DNA of 64,000 bases from the NCBI GenBank assembly GCA_037953625.1, contig CM075655.1, forward strand, positions 122,953,001-123,017,000, written 5' to 3'. Each line of letters begins with the position of its first letter. The stretch's first letter is position 1. This DNA comes from Crotalaria pallida. Lineage: Eukaryota > Streptophyta > Magnoliopsida > Fabales > Fabaceae. Under the pieces are notes generated by a model. It saw nothing but the letters and a program-made list of their open reading frames with translations, did not search any database and was not told the DNA's origin. Positions 1 to 11,205 of the stretch are shown piece after piece. A program made the position numbers and the translations under genes.

Positions 1-2
1 TG

Positions 3-788
3 CCTGAAATTACCTTGCGAGGTATCCCAAACATAACAAAAGTTTCTATAAGAAGTACTGAGGTGCAGAAGTTTGATGAGAGTGAAGGATGTAAGCTTAT
101 TGAAGAATGGATACTTGATACTGAAGGTGCCGACCTCCGTGCCGTATTGTGTCATGAGGTAATTGTTGATGCAAAGAGGACCACAACCAATAACTTCGTT
201 GAAGTTCGTGAAGTTCTTGGTATTGAGGCCGCACGAAAGGTCCTGCTGGATGAATTGCGGGCTGCAGTTTCCTTTAATGGTTATAATGTTGATTATAGGC
301 ATTTAACTGTTCTCTGCGACATTATGACCTGCAGGGGTGATTTGATGCCGATTACACGCCATGGTATAAACCGAAAAGACACTGGGCCACTGATGAGATG
401 CTCTTTTGAAGAGACGGTTGCCACTCTTCTGAATGCCGCACGATATGCCGAGACTGATCACGTGATGGGTGTCTCTGAAAGTATTATGCTTGGCCAGCTT
501 GCCCCTATTGGGACTGCGATGTCTAGTTCCTTGTACTTAAAAGAGGATTCGGAGACTGTACTACCTAGTATGGATTTGGATTGTCTTGACAGCAAGACCC
601 CTTTGAGGCAAGATCTGCTGATGCCACCTGGTCACGACCCTACATCTTCAACCTTCATAGCTTCGACATCTCCACCAGCACACCCAGACCTTCCCATATC
701 ACCGACCTACAACTATGTAGGATCTTATTCCCCTTCCTATCCAACATCATTCACCTCCCCATCACCTCGTTACCCTCCTTTTAGGTAA
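3..788 (+). CDS. RNA polymerase II largest subunit (RPB1)-like, C-terminal part, 5' end outside window
   Basis: The reading frame is open from the window edge and ends at 788, giving 261 visible residues without an intron. The first ~175 residues match the C-terminal core of eukaryotic RPB1: the block around VEVREVLGIEAARKVLLDE, then ITRHGINRKDTGPLMRCSFE, then IMLGQLAPIGT. These lie in the last core domain, which closes the clamp and active-centre cleft. In ordinary plant RPB1 a linker and several dozen YSPTSPS heptads follow. Here only about 80 Pro/Ser/Tyr-rich residues follow, with one or two heptad-like scraps (SPTYNYV, YSPSYPT), and then the stop. Core substitutions are frequent compared with the usual RPB1. 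It is therefore a diverged, nearly tail-less paralogue or a decaying copy, not the canonical gene. It is not the NRPD1/NRPE1 type, because it keeps the Pol II-type core and lacks their C-terminal domain. Family call is confident; function is unknown. Confidence 0.85.
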   Translation, partial: PEITLRGIPNITKVSIRSTEVQKFDESEGCKLIEEWILDTEGADLRAVLCHEVIVDAKRTTTNNFVEVREVLGIEAARKVLLDELRAAVSFNGYNVDYRHLTVLCDIMTCRGDLMPITRHGINRKDTGPLMRCSFEETVATLLNAARYAETDHVMGVSESIMLGQLAPIGTAMSSSLYLKEDSETVLPSMDLDCLDSKTPLRQDLLMPPGHDPTSSTFIASTSPPAHPDLPISPTYNYVGSYSPSYPTSFTSPSPRYPPFR

Positions 789-3700
789 GACGAGGTGTCT
801 TCTCGCTGGTAGTTAAATATTAGCCCATTTCAAAACATAGATATCATTACAGTGGGTTGTACCTATAGTTTTTTTTTTACTTCAAAGTACGATAAGGTTT
901 GGTTTGGATAATCATTTTTTTCTTTGGTTTTATAATCTTCCCTTCATACTCAAAGCGTGCCACTGCTTCCCAAATTGAGATGCCGATTTCTTTTTTCTGT
1001 GTGCAAGATTTAATTGGTAGTATGTCAGTTTCCGTGTTGTTTTTTCTTCATGAAGAGAAAAGAAAAGAAAATGGAGAATGTTTTGTCTAAAGAAAGGAAA
1101 TTGTTGACCAAGAATGACATGAAGAAATTGAAACAATGGAAAGAACTTATTCAATCAACTGTTTTAATTCAATTTCATTTATAACTACGTTAAGGTGACA
1201 TAATACTAATCTTCGCGGATTCAACGTTCTATTTACCACTGTATTCTTTGGCCTAAACACTAACCAGTAAAATTCATTGCACCTTTGCAATAAATACTAT
1301 ATTAAAAACTTTACTAAATACTCATTCCGTCCTTAATAATTAATGTACTTTTGATTATTTTTACTTTCATCAATGTTGTTGAATTCTATATTAAAATTGA
1401 TATGTTCTTCCAAAAATACCAATTTACCAATTATTAAAACATAATAAATTTTTTTCATTTTTCAATACTTAATTTAATTCCTAGATACTCTATGATCTAT
1501 ATTTAATGTAGTGAAGAATTTCAAAGTTATTTATAACATTAAACAACCTCCATTAAACAAACCTACAATTTTATTTATTTCTTCTCACAAAAAGTTAAAC
1601 CACAAAGATTAAATGTAAGGGTAATTTTTGAAAAAATTACAAGAAAGTTTTATATTTAGGACCAAATTTTTTTAGCCAAGAGGATGATATAATTAGGGAA
1701 GGAAGGATTACTATACAATAATGCTCTTGACAAAAACAAATCAACATATATATGTATGCTATGATACCCTTGCCGCTCAGCCTCGCCATTGACCCTTAAT
1801 CTTTTCGATTTTGAAGAATCAAAAGTAAGGTTTTCTCTCTCCAAGGAAAGGTACGGCATCTCCATCCCTTCATTTCCATTTAACTTTGTGTGGTTTCATT
1901 TGAGGTTTGCGGTTTGCTAACTAAATTGGGGTTCAGAATTCCTATTTCAAATTGTGTTTGCTCATGATTCAATGTGTTTTTAATGTGTTCAACTTCTATT
2001 TGGGACTAGGGTTTTGTAATTGGATTTGGGTAATAGAGCTTATGAGGAGAAAGTGACGAAGGGAGATGCTCACGGTGTTGGCTCGAGCAACGACGACAGC
2101 CTTCGGGTGCGTTTCACAGTGGCAGCAAAGCAGCAAGGGTTCGTTCCTCCTCCTCTTATTTGTATTTTGAACTGGGATTGGGGTTTTGTTATTTTTATGA
2201 AGAACGAACAGGGAGTGAATGATGTGGTTTGATGATGATTTTCTATGAGGTGGGGGAACTTTTGTGTTTTTCTTTTGAAATTGTGAAAAACTGGTAATAC
2301 CGATAACACTAATTACTATGAAATTGCTCTATGTTATTCAGTTTATTATTAGTCCTCCCCTTTTAATTTGAGTTGAAGTCCTCTTTTATACACATTATTG
2401 GAGGCATATCAGATTGTGTTTTTCAAGATATCACAGATACTTCGTCTATTATAGTTCTCTTTTATGGCTCTCTAATCTTTGGTCTATGATTCTGAATGTA
2501 TGTGCAGGTCCTTGAGGCTATTGACAACATCTTCCTTCAATTAATTTTTGTCTAAAGTCATTGGGTGCAATATCATGTTTGTTATATTATATTTGTTATA
2601 CTTGGGGTAACTTACTTGGAGAGTTTCAAATTGCATTCACATATTGTTGCTTTCAGAAAACACTTATCTCTTATAAGCAACAATAAGTGAATGATATCAC
2701 AGATACACTTTTGAATTTGAAATTGCATTCATTAATTGTTGTCTTTGTGCCAAACTTAACAATTGCTATTTTTCTTGCATTCAGTCCTTGGCATATGGTT
2801 TGTACTTTGTATAATGATGGTTGCATCTTCATAAATTTGTATATTGATGGTTACTTAACAATGTGGGCTCATGCCACCTGGTTTTGCTGCTTGTCATAAG
2901 TGGTCACAGAGAGGGTTCCATCTTTAGCAATTTCATCCAGTTACATCTATTTTTAGTTTTCATACTCCTATTAGCTCTCATTGTCAGTTTTAATAAGGTT
3001 CTTGTTTTTCATTCTTTGATCTCTACAACAAAGCTTGAATCTTTTCTTGCTAATTTGTCATAGTGATTTAGCTTTAAAAACATTCTTTTGCTGATTTTAG
3101 TTACAGTAACTTTTTATTTATTTGGTTTTAGTTATAAATAAAGAACCAGTATGGTTGCAGGTTGTTATAGATCCAATCTTTATTTTGTTTGTTACAGTAA
3201 TGTTTCTTTGCTCCAAGCTGTTGCATTTTTCTAGTTTATTTTTTACTGATATGTTTTTGTGGTTTTCAAGTCTCTTGTTAATGCATCAGTACATAAATTG
3301 AGCTGCTTTGTTTTTGGTCAAAAATGTGAAGACATTCACAATTTTGTGCTGCTCTACACAATTATTTACTGTGTACTGTTTAATGAATGAATGTGTAATA
3401 CTTTAATTTCCAGATTTGTTATTCAACATTGAAATATTGTTTTTGCTCATTTTGGATGAATTTTTCTGCATGTATTGGAGCAAATGTTTAAGAAGATGAT
3501 GACTCTTAACAACTTGAAACCATTTGAGAAAGATGACATTGATGAAGATCAAATGGATAATAATGATTGATGCAATTTATTAGTTTATCTTTTAGAAATG
3601 ACTTAAATATGTAATTTTTTTTGGATTATTTAGCTCTAGTAATATTGTTGTTTTGTTTTGAATTATGATTAGATATTTTTTGTATTGTGACTTCTTCATT

Positions 3701-3840
3701 TGCACTAGTAGTGGATATGTTCTCTATTGTTTTGTTTTGAATTATTGTTGTTTTTGTATTGTTTTGAACATCTTTGTCAAAAAATAGAATTTAAAAATTA
3801 CAGATTTTAAGATTTGCGAACAAAAGCGTGGGTCCTAGCA
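789..3840. other. Intergenic region with two weak coding-like patches
   Basis: The first ~400 bases are AT-rich and may be 3' UTR of the RPB1-like gene. A degenerate Stowaway-like start (ctcattccgtcc) is near 1320. Two patches look more coding than their surroundings. At about 2020-2145 a GC-richer stretch reads as a short N-terminal ORF and is followed by a possible donor. At 3478-3570 an acidic stretch (FEKDDIDEDQMDNND, then stop) could be a last exon. Between them are T-rich tracts typical of introns, for example gcag acceptors near 2508 and 3160. I recognise neither patch and cannot build one continuous gene. They may be the host part of a small unknown gene or remains of the element whose end lies just downstream. 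Confidence 0.3.
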
Positions 3841-4188
3841 GATTTAGGAATTAGAGACGGAATAATTCTGTCTCTGTTTAGAGATGGAATTTTTTTAGAG
3901 ACGGATATGAATTCCGGAATTAGAGACGGAATATTATTAGCTAGAGACGAATAATGAATCTTGGAATTAGAGACGGAATTTGTTTCGTCTCAGTTTAGAG
4001 ACGAAAGAAACGAAATTCTTTCGAACAGAGACGGAAATTTCCATCTTTGTTAGAGACGGAACTCTATATTATTATAGAGACGGGACTAATTCCATCTCTA
4101 ATTCCGTCTCTAAACCTGTTAGAGACGGATTTTTCTCTATTTAGAGACGGATTTCGTTCCGTCTCTAAATCTGAATTTTTCTAGTAGT
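3841..4188 (+). mobile_element. CACTA (En/Spm) transposon 3' end, subterminal repeat region
   Basis: The motif agagacgga and its complement tccgtctct occur about a dozen times in 350 bases, in both orientations, as in CACTA subterminal regions. The right edge reads tttttctagtag, the complement of ctactagaaaaa, which matches the CACTACTAGAAAA terminus seen intact at 45131 in this window. The very last bases read ...tagta instead of ...tagtg. No matching left terminus was found upstream, so this is a truncated or decayed element. The repeat motif differs from that of the 45-kb elements, so it belongs to another CACTA family. Confidence 0.7.
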
Positions 4189-4759
4189 ATATGTAGTTTT
4201 GCACTTTTTGATTATCTATATTTTGTCTTTGGTTTTCATTCGATTTAGTTAACAGCCGCAGACTCACAGTGTTTTTAAATTTAGTTAATGAAATTTATGC
4301 TTAGGTTTGCCTTTCACCTCAATTAGGACCTTCATTTTATCAATATCCAGTCAGCTAATTCGTAACCAAAGTTTCGCAAATTTGCCTTGTTGTTGTGAAA
4401 GAGATGAGAAGTTGCAAAACACTTTTTATGCAAAACACCTTTTCCATTGTAAGAGCTCCTTTCATGCATATTGGGTGTTTTGTTGGAAAATATTGGGTGT
4501 ATGTCAGAAAAGATGACCGAAGAGTTACTTTAACATAAAAATTAACGGGAGGATTGACCGTGCAAACAAAAGTAAACTTGAGGGACAACTTTAGAACAAA
4601 TAATTAACATAAGGGATCAAAGTAGCAGTTTTGACAAATTGAAAATATTTAATAGTGATTTTTTTTTTAATATAAGCACATATTTTTTTTATTTACATTT
4701 TTTTAATTAGGATGGGGACAAAGCGTCGCCATTACGATTTGAGCCAGGGTTCCGACCAA
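4189..4759. other. Non-coding AT-rich spacer
   Basis: Between the CACTA end and the LINE fragment I see only AT-rich sequence with poly-T/poly-A tracts. The short open frames here show no recognisable motif. Confidence 0.4.
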
Positions 4760-5150
4760 TTGAGCCTACTCTTGGGGGTGTTTCTAATCATTGTCATGCT
4801 ATTTTGAAGCATGGTGATCTGGATAGGGGTCCAAACCCTTTTAGGTTTAATAATTGTTGTTTGCTAGACAGCAAGACAACTCTTTTGATGCATTTGTGTC
4901 TACTTGGTTTTCCCACCAGGTACCCAAAGGTGGTGCTTATGGGCTTAAGGAGAAATTAAAACTCCTTTATTAGATATTAAAAAAATGGAGTTTGGAGGGG
5001 TTTGGTAACGTATACTCTCTTTTTGAGCAGCGTATTTGAATGATGTTGGCTATAAGGCTGCATAGGGCGTGTTGACTGAGGAAGAGCGAGGTTGTGCAAA
5101 GGAGTCAGTGTTAAGCTGATATATGGGGCTCTGAATAAAAAAGATAGCTT
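4760..5150 (+). pseudogene. LINE (L1-type) retrotransposon fragment, endonuclease-RT linker
   Basis: Three-frame reading gives pieces typical of plant L1 elements. SNHCHAIL corresponds to the SDHCPI end of the endonuclease, GPNPFRFNNC to the GPKPFRFxN block, and AYGLKEKLKLL with LKKWSLEGFGNV to the K/L-rich linker before reverse transcriptase. These pieces lie in more than one frame and are broken by stops, so the fragment is dead. No reverse transcriptase core or poly(A) tail follows, because a hAT remnant starts directly downstream. Identification rests on these conserved pieces only. Confidence 0.65.
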
Positions 5151-5159
5151 CTGAAACAA

Positions 5160-5834
5160 GTAACAAGCATCACACCAGTGGCTTGAAGTTGTTGATTTAG
5201 CTCAAAAAACTTGTTTTCATGATCTTTTGAAGATTTTGCATACTTCACACTGTCGCTAACTTTAACTTGCCGATAGTTTCTCTCATCGCTGATAGGGCAT
5301 CTAATTCAAGACGACTAATCACAAGAGCAAAACAGTCATGGCTTAATAATTGACCATGGAGGAGAACAGGGTTCTTAACAGAAAGATGACCCTTGGACAG
5401 CATTAAAGCTAGGTGGATTTAACTGTGGTTAAAGCATTCGCACAAAATTAATGAAGTGTTCCACAATATATGAAGTGGATAATCATGCAAGATGATCATT
5501 TTAGCAATGTTGTTGAGACACTGCTGATCAAAGGAGATACTTGCAGGGCAAGGCGCTTCTCTAGGTCGTTTCGTCGATTGGATAGGCAGAAGCATGTTCG
5601 CCTGAAGAATCATTTTCGGGTTCATTTTTATGACAACTTCCCGAAGGCATGTGTCTCTTGAGATGGTTGGTGCCAATTTGTTTCGAATCCATTACATTGT
5701 TTGCAGTAAGCCCTGACACATCCGGGGCCCAAAGTTTTCAGAGTGAAGTGTTCCCAAACAATAGATTTCTGAATCAGGGAGAGGGCGACAATAGTATTAA
5801 CTTCCGTCACCCTGAGGAAGAGCAAGAGTTATAA
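5160..5834 (-). pseudogene. hAT-superfamily transposase relic (BED zinc finger, Daysleeper/Ricesleeper-like)
   Basis: Reading the minus strand from 5825 gives a BED-finger-like start (WEHFT...CKQCN...H), then FDQQCLNNIAKMIILHDYPLHI, which matches the (F)DQ...LA.MI..D..P block of plant BED-hAT transposases. Further on come a piece like LLLHGQLLSHDCFALVI and a piece like ETIGKLKLATVKYAKSS followed by KFFELNQQL, both in the order expected across the hAT catalytic region. Several frameshifts and stops separate the pieces and the middle of the protein is deleted, so no product is expected. Terminal inverted repeats were not found. Confidence 0.6.
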
Positions 5835-6430
5835 TAATTTTGCAAAACAAACAAGAAAACGTTAGAAATTTAGAAGGCTGTAAGAGGTGGTTGAACTTGT
5901 TGAACCCTATACTATATAGGAGTATTTATGGCCATGGCGTATTAACGGCGGTTTTAATTGATAGTGTCTGGTAAAATTTTAGCATATAGGCCTTTTTAAA
6001 AATGAGTAGTTCATAATTTTTATTTTTACTTTTTTGAAAAAAAAAAAAGTTAACCACTTTCATTATTAACGTGTTGTTTATACCTCAGATTTATTTTATT
6101 GATTGGGTTTTGCTAACCGATAACCATTGCCCTAGGAGCATTGTTTAAGAAATTTACACTAATGAAAAATTTGCATAGGAAATTTAAGCCTACCATTCTT
6201 TGATATTTTAAATTCAACATTTTCCAAGATAAAACTACATCTTTTGATTTTTTTTTTAATCAATGTCTTAAAGGTATTCTTTAGCATTTTTCTTATTTGA
6301 ATAATCCTAAACAACCCCATCCCATGCATCGCACGATACAAGTAATAGTTAAAAAAATTCAAGTCTAATGGTTCATCTAATCATGCCACAAGGCAAAAAT
6401 TTCCATAATATTTCCTTCAAATTTTATATA
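5835..6430. other. Intergenic AT-rich DNA
   Basis: Nothing coding is recognisable between the hAT relic and the Helitron 3' terminus. A poly-A tract lies near 6040. Confidence 0.4.
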
Positions 6431-7310
6431 CTAGTAATTCTGCCCGTGCTATGCACGATTCATTTCATTTTGGTTTTTGTTGGTTGAAGGGTTGAAAAAG
6501 TTTAGTGAGAAAATTTAAATTAGGACATTTAATTTGTTAAATTAGTATTGAATGAAAAAATCCAAGAGAAAAGAATGACTAAATTAACTTGAATATATAA
6601 TTTATATTGTTAAATTAGCAATTGAATTATGTAGAGCAACTATTATTTTTTTTTGGTTACTCAAAAATAGAGAAAAAAAATACCAAATTTTTTGTTTATG
6701 TTAAATTATATGTAATATAAATGGTTATATTTCTGATTGCAATTATATAGTGTTTATCATGCATTTTAAAATTTTATTTTTATTTTTTATTTTGTGGTTG
6801 GGCTTATAAATATGGTTGTTATGTCTGTAGGACAAATAAATCCAATAAAACATGTAAAACATTTTGGGACATATAATTTAGCTGATCATAATTACATAAT
6901 ATAGGCATTAAAATAAAATGCAGTTATAGATAATCTTTGGAGCCATTGATATTACATCATCCTTTTCATAAAGTTCAACAAAAATAGGATTAATGATTAG
7001 AAATAACTAAGCATTCTTCATATCCAAGAATGGATAGTAAAAACATCTTCCAAAATAATGCTCCAGTGATATAACTTGAAACCTGTTTTTAAAAAAATAA
7101 GAAGATAATGTTAAAGTTAATCCAAATTGAAATTATGATTTCTTTTGTAAGGAATGTACAATAATTAAGCAAGTAAAATCATATATATAGAGTATTTGTA
7201 ATGTAAACTTACCAATAATATGATTGTCAAGGGAGCATTATGGACAAAAAGACCTACGTCTTGAGTTAAATAAAAATGTAAGAACAACTCAGAAAAGGAA
7301 TTAAAAATAT

Positions 7311-9076
7311 ATAAAATTTGAGAAAAAAATTTCACACCCACCCACAAATTAACACACCCAACTTCTATGATGAAAATACAAAAATACCACTTTTATTAAA
7401 AACAAAGTCACAAAGTCACGAATCTGGCTCCGGTGCATAAAAAGGATAGCATGCATTTAGTGCATGTTACAATTTTGACCATTGATATATTATAAAATAT
7501 TATAAATGGTTAAGATTGCTCCTTATATTTTAAAAACCAGATACCATAAAGACATTTTGTCCTCATCTTCAAATCTGTCCCTATCTACTAACCTCTCAAA
7601 AACCAAAATCCGGTCCACCTCCGTGCAACTTCCGGCCACCATAGAGCCGTCGTGTCGCTTGACTCCCTTCCACCACGACAAAGATGCACCGTTGAGCTGC
7701 CCTTTCTTTCCAGCACCTTCGCACAAAAAAAAAAAGGCACCCAAACTATGATCGAAAACCCAGATCTATGAAGAATTGAAGATGCTGACCCGGTGGAAAC
7801 GACGATGCCGATCTGGTTGGGAGAGGAGTTAGACCCAGTGTCCGTCGCGATTGTGTGGTTGATCTGGTCTCATACATGTGCGCCATTCTCCATCGTCACC
7901 CACAGTCTCCACCGTATGCCGCCACCCACCACCGCTTTCTCTCCTTCACTCCCCGCCACCATTCTCAAGGAAGACAACGTCTCAAATATGTACCATCGAA
8001 TATGAGCAGATCTGGATTGTTGAGGAGAATTGGCTTGTTGTAGGAGGAAGGTGAGTGGTGGGATAGTGATGGTTATGAAATTAATCTTAACCATTGGCTT
8101 GTTGCAGGAAGGTGAGTATTAAGTGGTGGTGGCGGACTGGCTGTGGATGGTGGAGGTTGCTGTGATGGGGGTGGAAAATGGTGGCGGACTGGCTGTGGAT
8201 GGTAAATGATGCAAACACTTCTGGGGCATGGTACTGTGGATGGTGGAGGTTGCTGAACACAAGGATACGTTTGGAATCGAAATTTTTGACAGGGGTAAAA
8301 TTGGACTTGCATAATATATGCACTGATGCATGTTCGGCTTTTTATGCACTGGAGCCAGATTCCAAAGTCACACCCCACTCTCTCTTGAAACCAGCCACCC
8401 CACCAACCCAGCCCCTCACCTCACTTGCAGCCTCTGCCCCCCAGCAGCCACCACGCCACAGCCACCGCCCCCCCAGCAACCACCATCGCCCCACTCGAGG
8501 GCCTCACTTGACTTCCGTTCAGCCACCGCCCCCCAGCACTTCTGTTCAGCCACCGCCCCCCACAGCCACCACCTCCCAGCAACCTCTATCCCCACAACCA
8601 TGGCCCCTCCTCACCCCTGACCGAGCCACCATCTCCCCACTCACGGCTAAGCTTGGGTCGTGAAAAAGCTCACGACCGGGGTTGTGAGGAATACTTGCGA
8701 CCGGGGTGGGGCGGGGGTGGTTGTAACCCAGGTGACGACTTGAGCAATCGTCGTTCGTTCGCGGGGGCTTCGAGTGGGGGTGGAGGGTGGTTGTGCGTGG
8801 AGGCACCTGAGCAATCGTGGGGCTGTTTGCGGCGGGGGTGGTGGCTGTGGGTGGAGGCGGGCTTGTGCGGGTGATGGGTGGTGTTGGCTGTGGGTTGTTG
8901 GGGTGGTGGGGCCGCTAGTGGGGGTGAGCGGGGGCCGTCTGGTTGTTGGGGCTGAGTGGAGTCGTGGGGTGGGTGGAGAAAGAAGAAGGTGGGAGAAAGA
9001 AATAAGAAGGTAGGGGTATTCTTGGTATTGTAAAAAAATTGGGGTGTGAGAATTTTTTCTCTAAAAATTTTGGTTG
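7311..9076. mobile_element. TIR element with 8-bp target duplication, nested in GGPPS fragment
   Basis: The ends are inverted repeats: aaaattt-gagaaaaaaattt-cacaccc on the left, and its complement ggggtgtgagaattttttctc followed by aaaaatttt on the right. The 8-bp direct repeat aaaaatat flanks it (7303-7310 and 9077-9084), and the right copy lies inside GGPPS coding sequence. The internal 8.37-8.99 kb is unusually GC-rich (CCACC/GGTGG runs), unlike the AT-rich flanks. Open frames there are proline/glycine-rich by composition and overlap on both strands, so I call none a gene. An 8-bp duplication suggests hAT; 9-bp Mutator types with one base lost are also possible. A second element (7420-8362) is nested within. 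Confidence 0.55.
7420..8362. mobile_element. Mutator-like TIR element with GC-rich cargo (Pack-MULE-like)
   Basis: Terminal inverted repeats begin gaatctggctccggtgcat at 7420 and end with the complement at 8362, and similarity extends about 50 bases inward. The 9-bp direct repeat caaagtcac lies immediately outside both ends (7411-7419 and 8363-8371), which is the Mutator signature. The inside (about 7560-8290) is GC-rich and carries small internal duplications, for example ggtggcggactggctgtgga twice near 8128 and 8180. This is the profile of elements that have picked up genic sequence, but I cannot name a source gene. Confidence 0.75.
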
Positions 9077-9235
9077 AAAAATATCATCTACAACCTGAAA
9101 CAACAAACCAATGCACCTAGCATACTTCATCAACCTTTCAATCTCTTCATCAGTTCCACCACCCATCATAGCTCACAACACAACAGCAGCTTCAAGCAAC
9201 ACTGAAGTCTTATGAATATGAATGAACTCTAGCCT
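9077..9235 (-). pseudogene. Geranylgeranyl diphosphate synthase (GGPPS) fragment
   Basis: The minus strand reads LEFIHIHKTSVLLEAAVVL, a stop (TGA), then MMGGGTDEEIERLMKYARC and IGLLFQVVDDI. This is the C-terminal half of plant trans-prenyltransferases that make GGPP. The block contains HKT, GGG(T/S)(D/E)EE and the start of the second aspartate-rich motif (V)VDDIxD. The fragment stops exactly where the 7311-9076 element was inserted, and the sequence beyond that element does not continue the family. It has one in-frame stop, no active site beyond the first two aspartates, and no start. It is best explained as sequence captured by the surrounding Helitron and then split. Confidence 0.8.
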
Positions 9236-11112
9236 TAAGAAACTGAAAACTTGCACCAACTTCTTTGCATTAATTGTGTGTGCCAAGGATAAAGGAAAAG
9301 AAACCAACCTACACAATCTAATATTTAGATTCACACCTACGGCCACCTTCCCTTGAATTTTTGTATCAAAATAGTTTGCCAAAAACTGCACCAAAAACTG
9401 TTGTTTCATAAACAACCTGCACCAAAAACTGGGGAAAGCACCAATGTAAAGGCAAATTGTTGAGTGTCTAGTATATCTTAGTTAGCAACTGATCTTTGTT
9501 TATCGAGGGTTTTATTTTTGAGTAGCATGGTTAGTTTGAGTAGTTTAGAAGAACTTCTCCATTTTTCAAATAGTCTGAACATGGAAAATAAATGATCAAG
9601 GGATGAATGTGTCTCATTGAATAAATGATTAAGGAATCGTGCTACGTCATAAGCTTTTCAAACTTCAGTACATCCTGTTAAAACAGAATTTTAATAAAAT
9701 AACAGTGTATTAGCATATTTCTCTCAAATATCAACTAGTTTCTATGAGTCTTTGAGTCTTAGTCAATTGCAATAAGAAATCAACACAAAAAAACCACTTT
9801 AGAAGAGGTTCTCATAACTTGTAGTGTCATAGAAGCAATGTCATCCCAACACACAAAAAACATGGAAACATGAAAACCTAAACAAAGCAAACAAATCACA
9901 AACCAATTTTGCAACATATATGCAAATTTAGGAATCGGGAATCACTGAAGAGATGGATAAAGATGATTAGAGATAAGAGAGTAGAAAGGGAAAACAATCA
10001 TGAATAATACCCTGACACACCATGAAAATGTACTGACCTGAACATTCGGAACCCTTGGTGCTTTGGCTGTCCATTTTTCTGCCAATGGTAGTAACAATTG
10101 TATGGTTTCTTTTTCATTTCTCATTTTCAGAATCCCCACCCATGTTTCTGAATTTTTTTTATTTTATTTCTGTCATTTCAAACTGTAAATTAAATAACAC
10201 TTTAAGTGTTGTCCATATGCTAATAGAGACAAATAAAGTGTTGTCATGGTAGTCTAAAGAAATGTAAAAATTAAATCTAGAAAACACTTTAAACAAAGAA
10301 AATTGAAATTTTGATCATTTTGGAGCTCAAAACTAAATACATCAAAGTCAAAGTGGAGAAACTTGCACACAAATAAGGAAAATGTGCATCCATATGCTTA
10401 AAGTAGAGCTATGAATGGGAGAGTTCTGAAATTAATTGTTATCAGAGTAACTAATTGTGCATCCCCAATGCAAAGAGATTTCTTAAACGCCCAGCTAAAT
10501 GGGAGAGCTTTGAAACTAATTGTGCATCCTCAATGAAATGAGATTTTTTTTACTTATTGTTATCAGGGAAAGAATGCAAGACAATGACCTCTTTCCAAAA
10601 AGAAAATAGTGAAATACATTTACTTCTTTCCAAAAACTTTGAACGACATATACCAACCTTGCATTGATATCTCTTGCCTTTTGATCTGCGATTACAATGT
10701 CACAAACTCCAACCTGCATTTCTTCTCTACTTGATAACAATAAGTAAAAAAAAATAAACAAACATCAGTATCATCTCTTTGCAGCATATACCTTTGGAAC
10801 TTCAACATCTTGCTTTGCATAAAATGTATGACACCCTTCAATCATCTCAATTCTCAAGCATGACATATAAGAAAATTACCACTAAATACGGCCACTAAGG
10901 ATAACAGTATTATTAGGAAACTACTACAAAAATTACACCACACCAATAACCACCATAAAAAACTTAATACTAAAATGCTTCAAGCGAGTTACCATATAAG
11001 TAATTGAAGGATGTGCATGATATTTAGTAATTTTGCTGCATACAATTATGCCAATGCATTCATCCAAAAGAACACACCACACATAGAGAACAGAAAAACC
11101 ACATAGGATACT
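9236..11112. other. Helitron interior without identified gene
   Basis: AT-rich sequence. Minus-strand patches bounded by splice-like signals lie near 9950-10110 (PLAEKWTAKAPRVPNVQ, then gtcagt) and 10650-10870 (VCDIVIADQKARDINARL; CHTFYAKQDVEVPKVYAAK). They look like exon scraps, but I do not recognise the parent genes. Confidence 0.35.
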
Positions 11113-11205
11113 CACATGCTTTTTATTATAAGAATTGATAAGTTTTTCATACTTAGCATTCCTTTTTTGCAACCTTGGCTTCATATGGAGCCTTCTCCTT
11201 TCTCC
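11113..11205 (-). pseudogene. HMG-box (HMGB-type) exon fragment with frameshift
   Basis: The minus strand reads EKAPYEAKVAKK in one frame and NAKYEKLINSYNKKH in the next. Together they match the third helix of plant HMGB boxes (EKAPY.AKA.KRK.EYEK....YNKK). A frameshift lies between the two pieces. A good splice donor (gtgagt) follows directly after the NKKH codons, so this is probably a captured genomic exon with part of its intron. The preceding helices of the box are not recognisable upstream. Confidence 0.6.

Noticed and set aside
8178..8663. 161-codon proline-rich open frame and several overlapping frames on both strands
   Set aside because: Arises from CCACC/GGTGG-rich sequence across a MULE end; open on both strands by composition.
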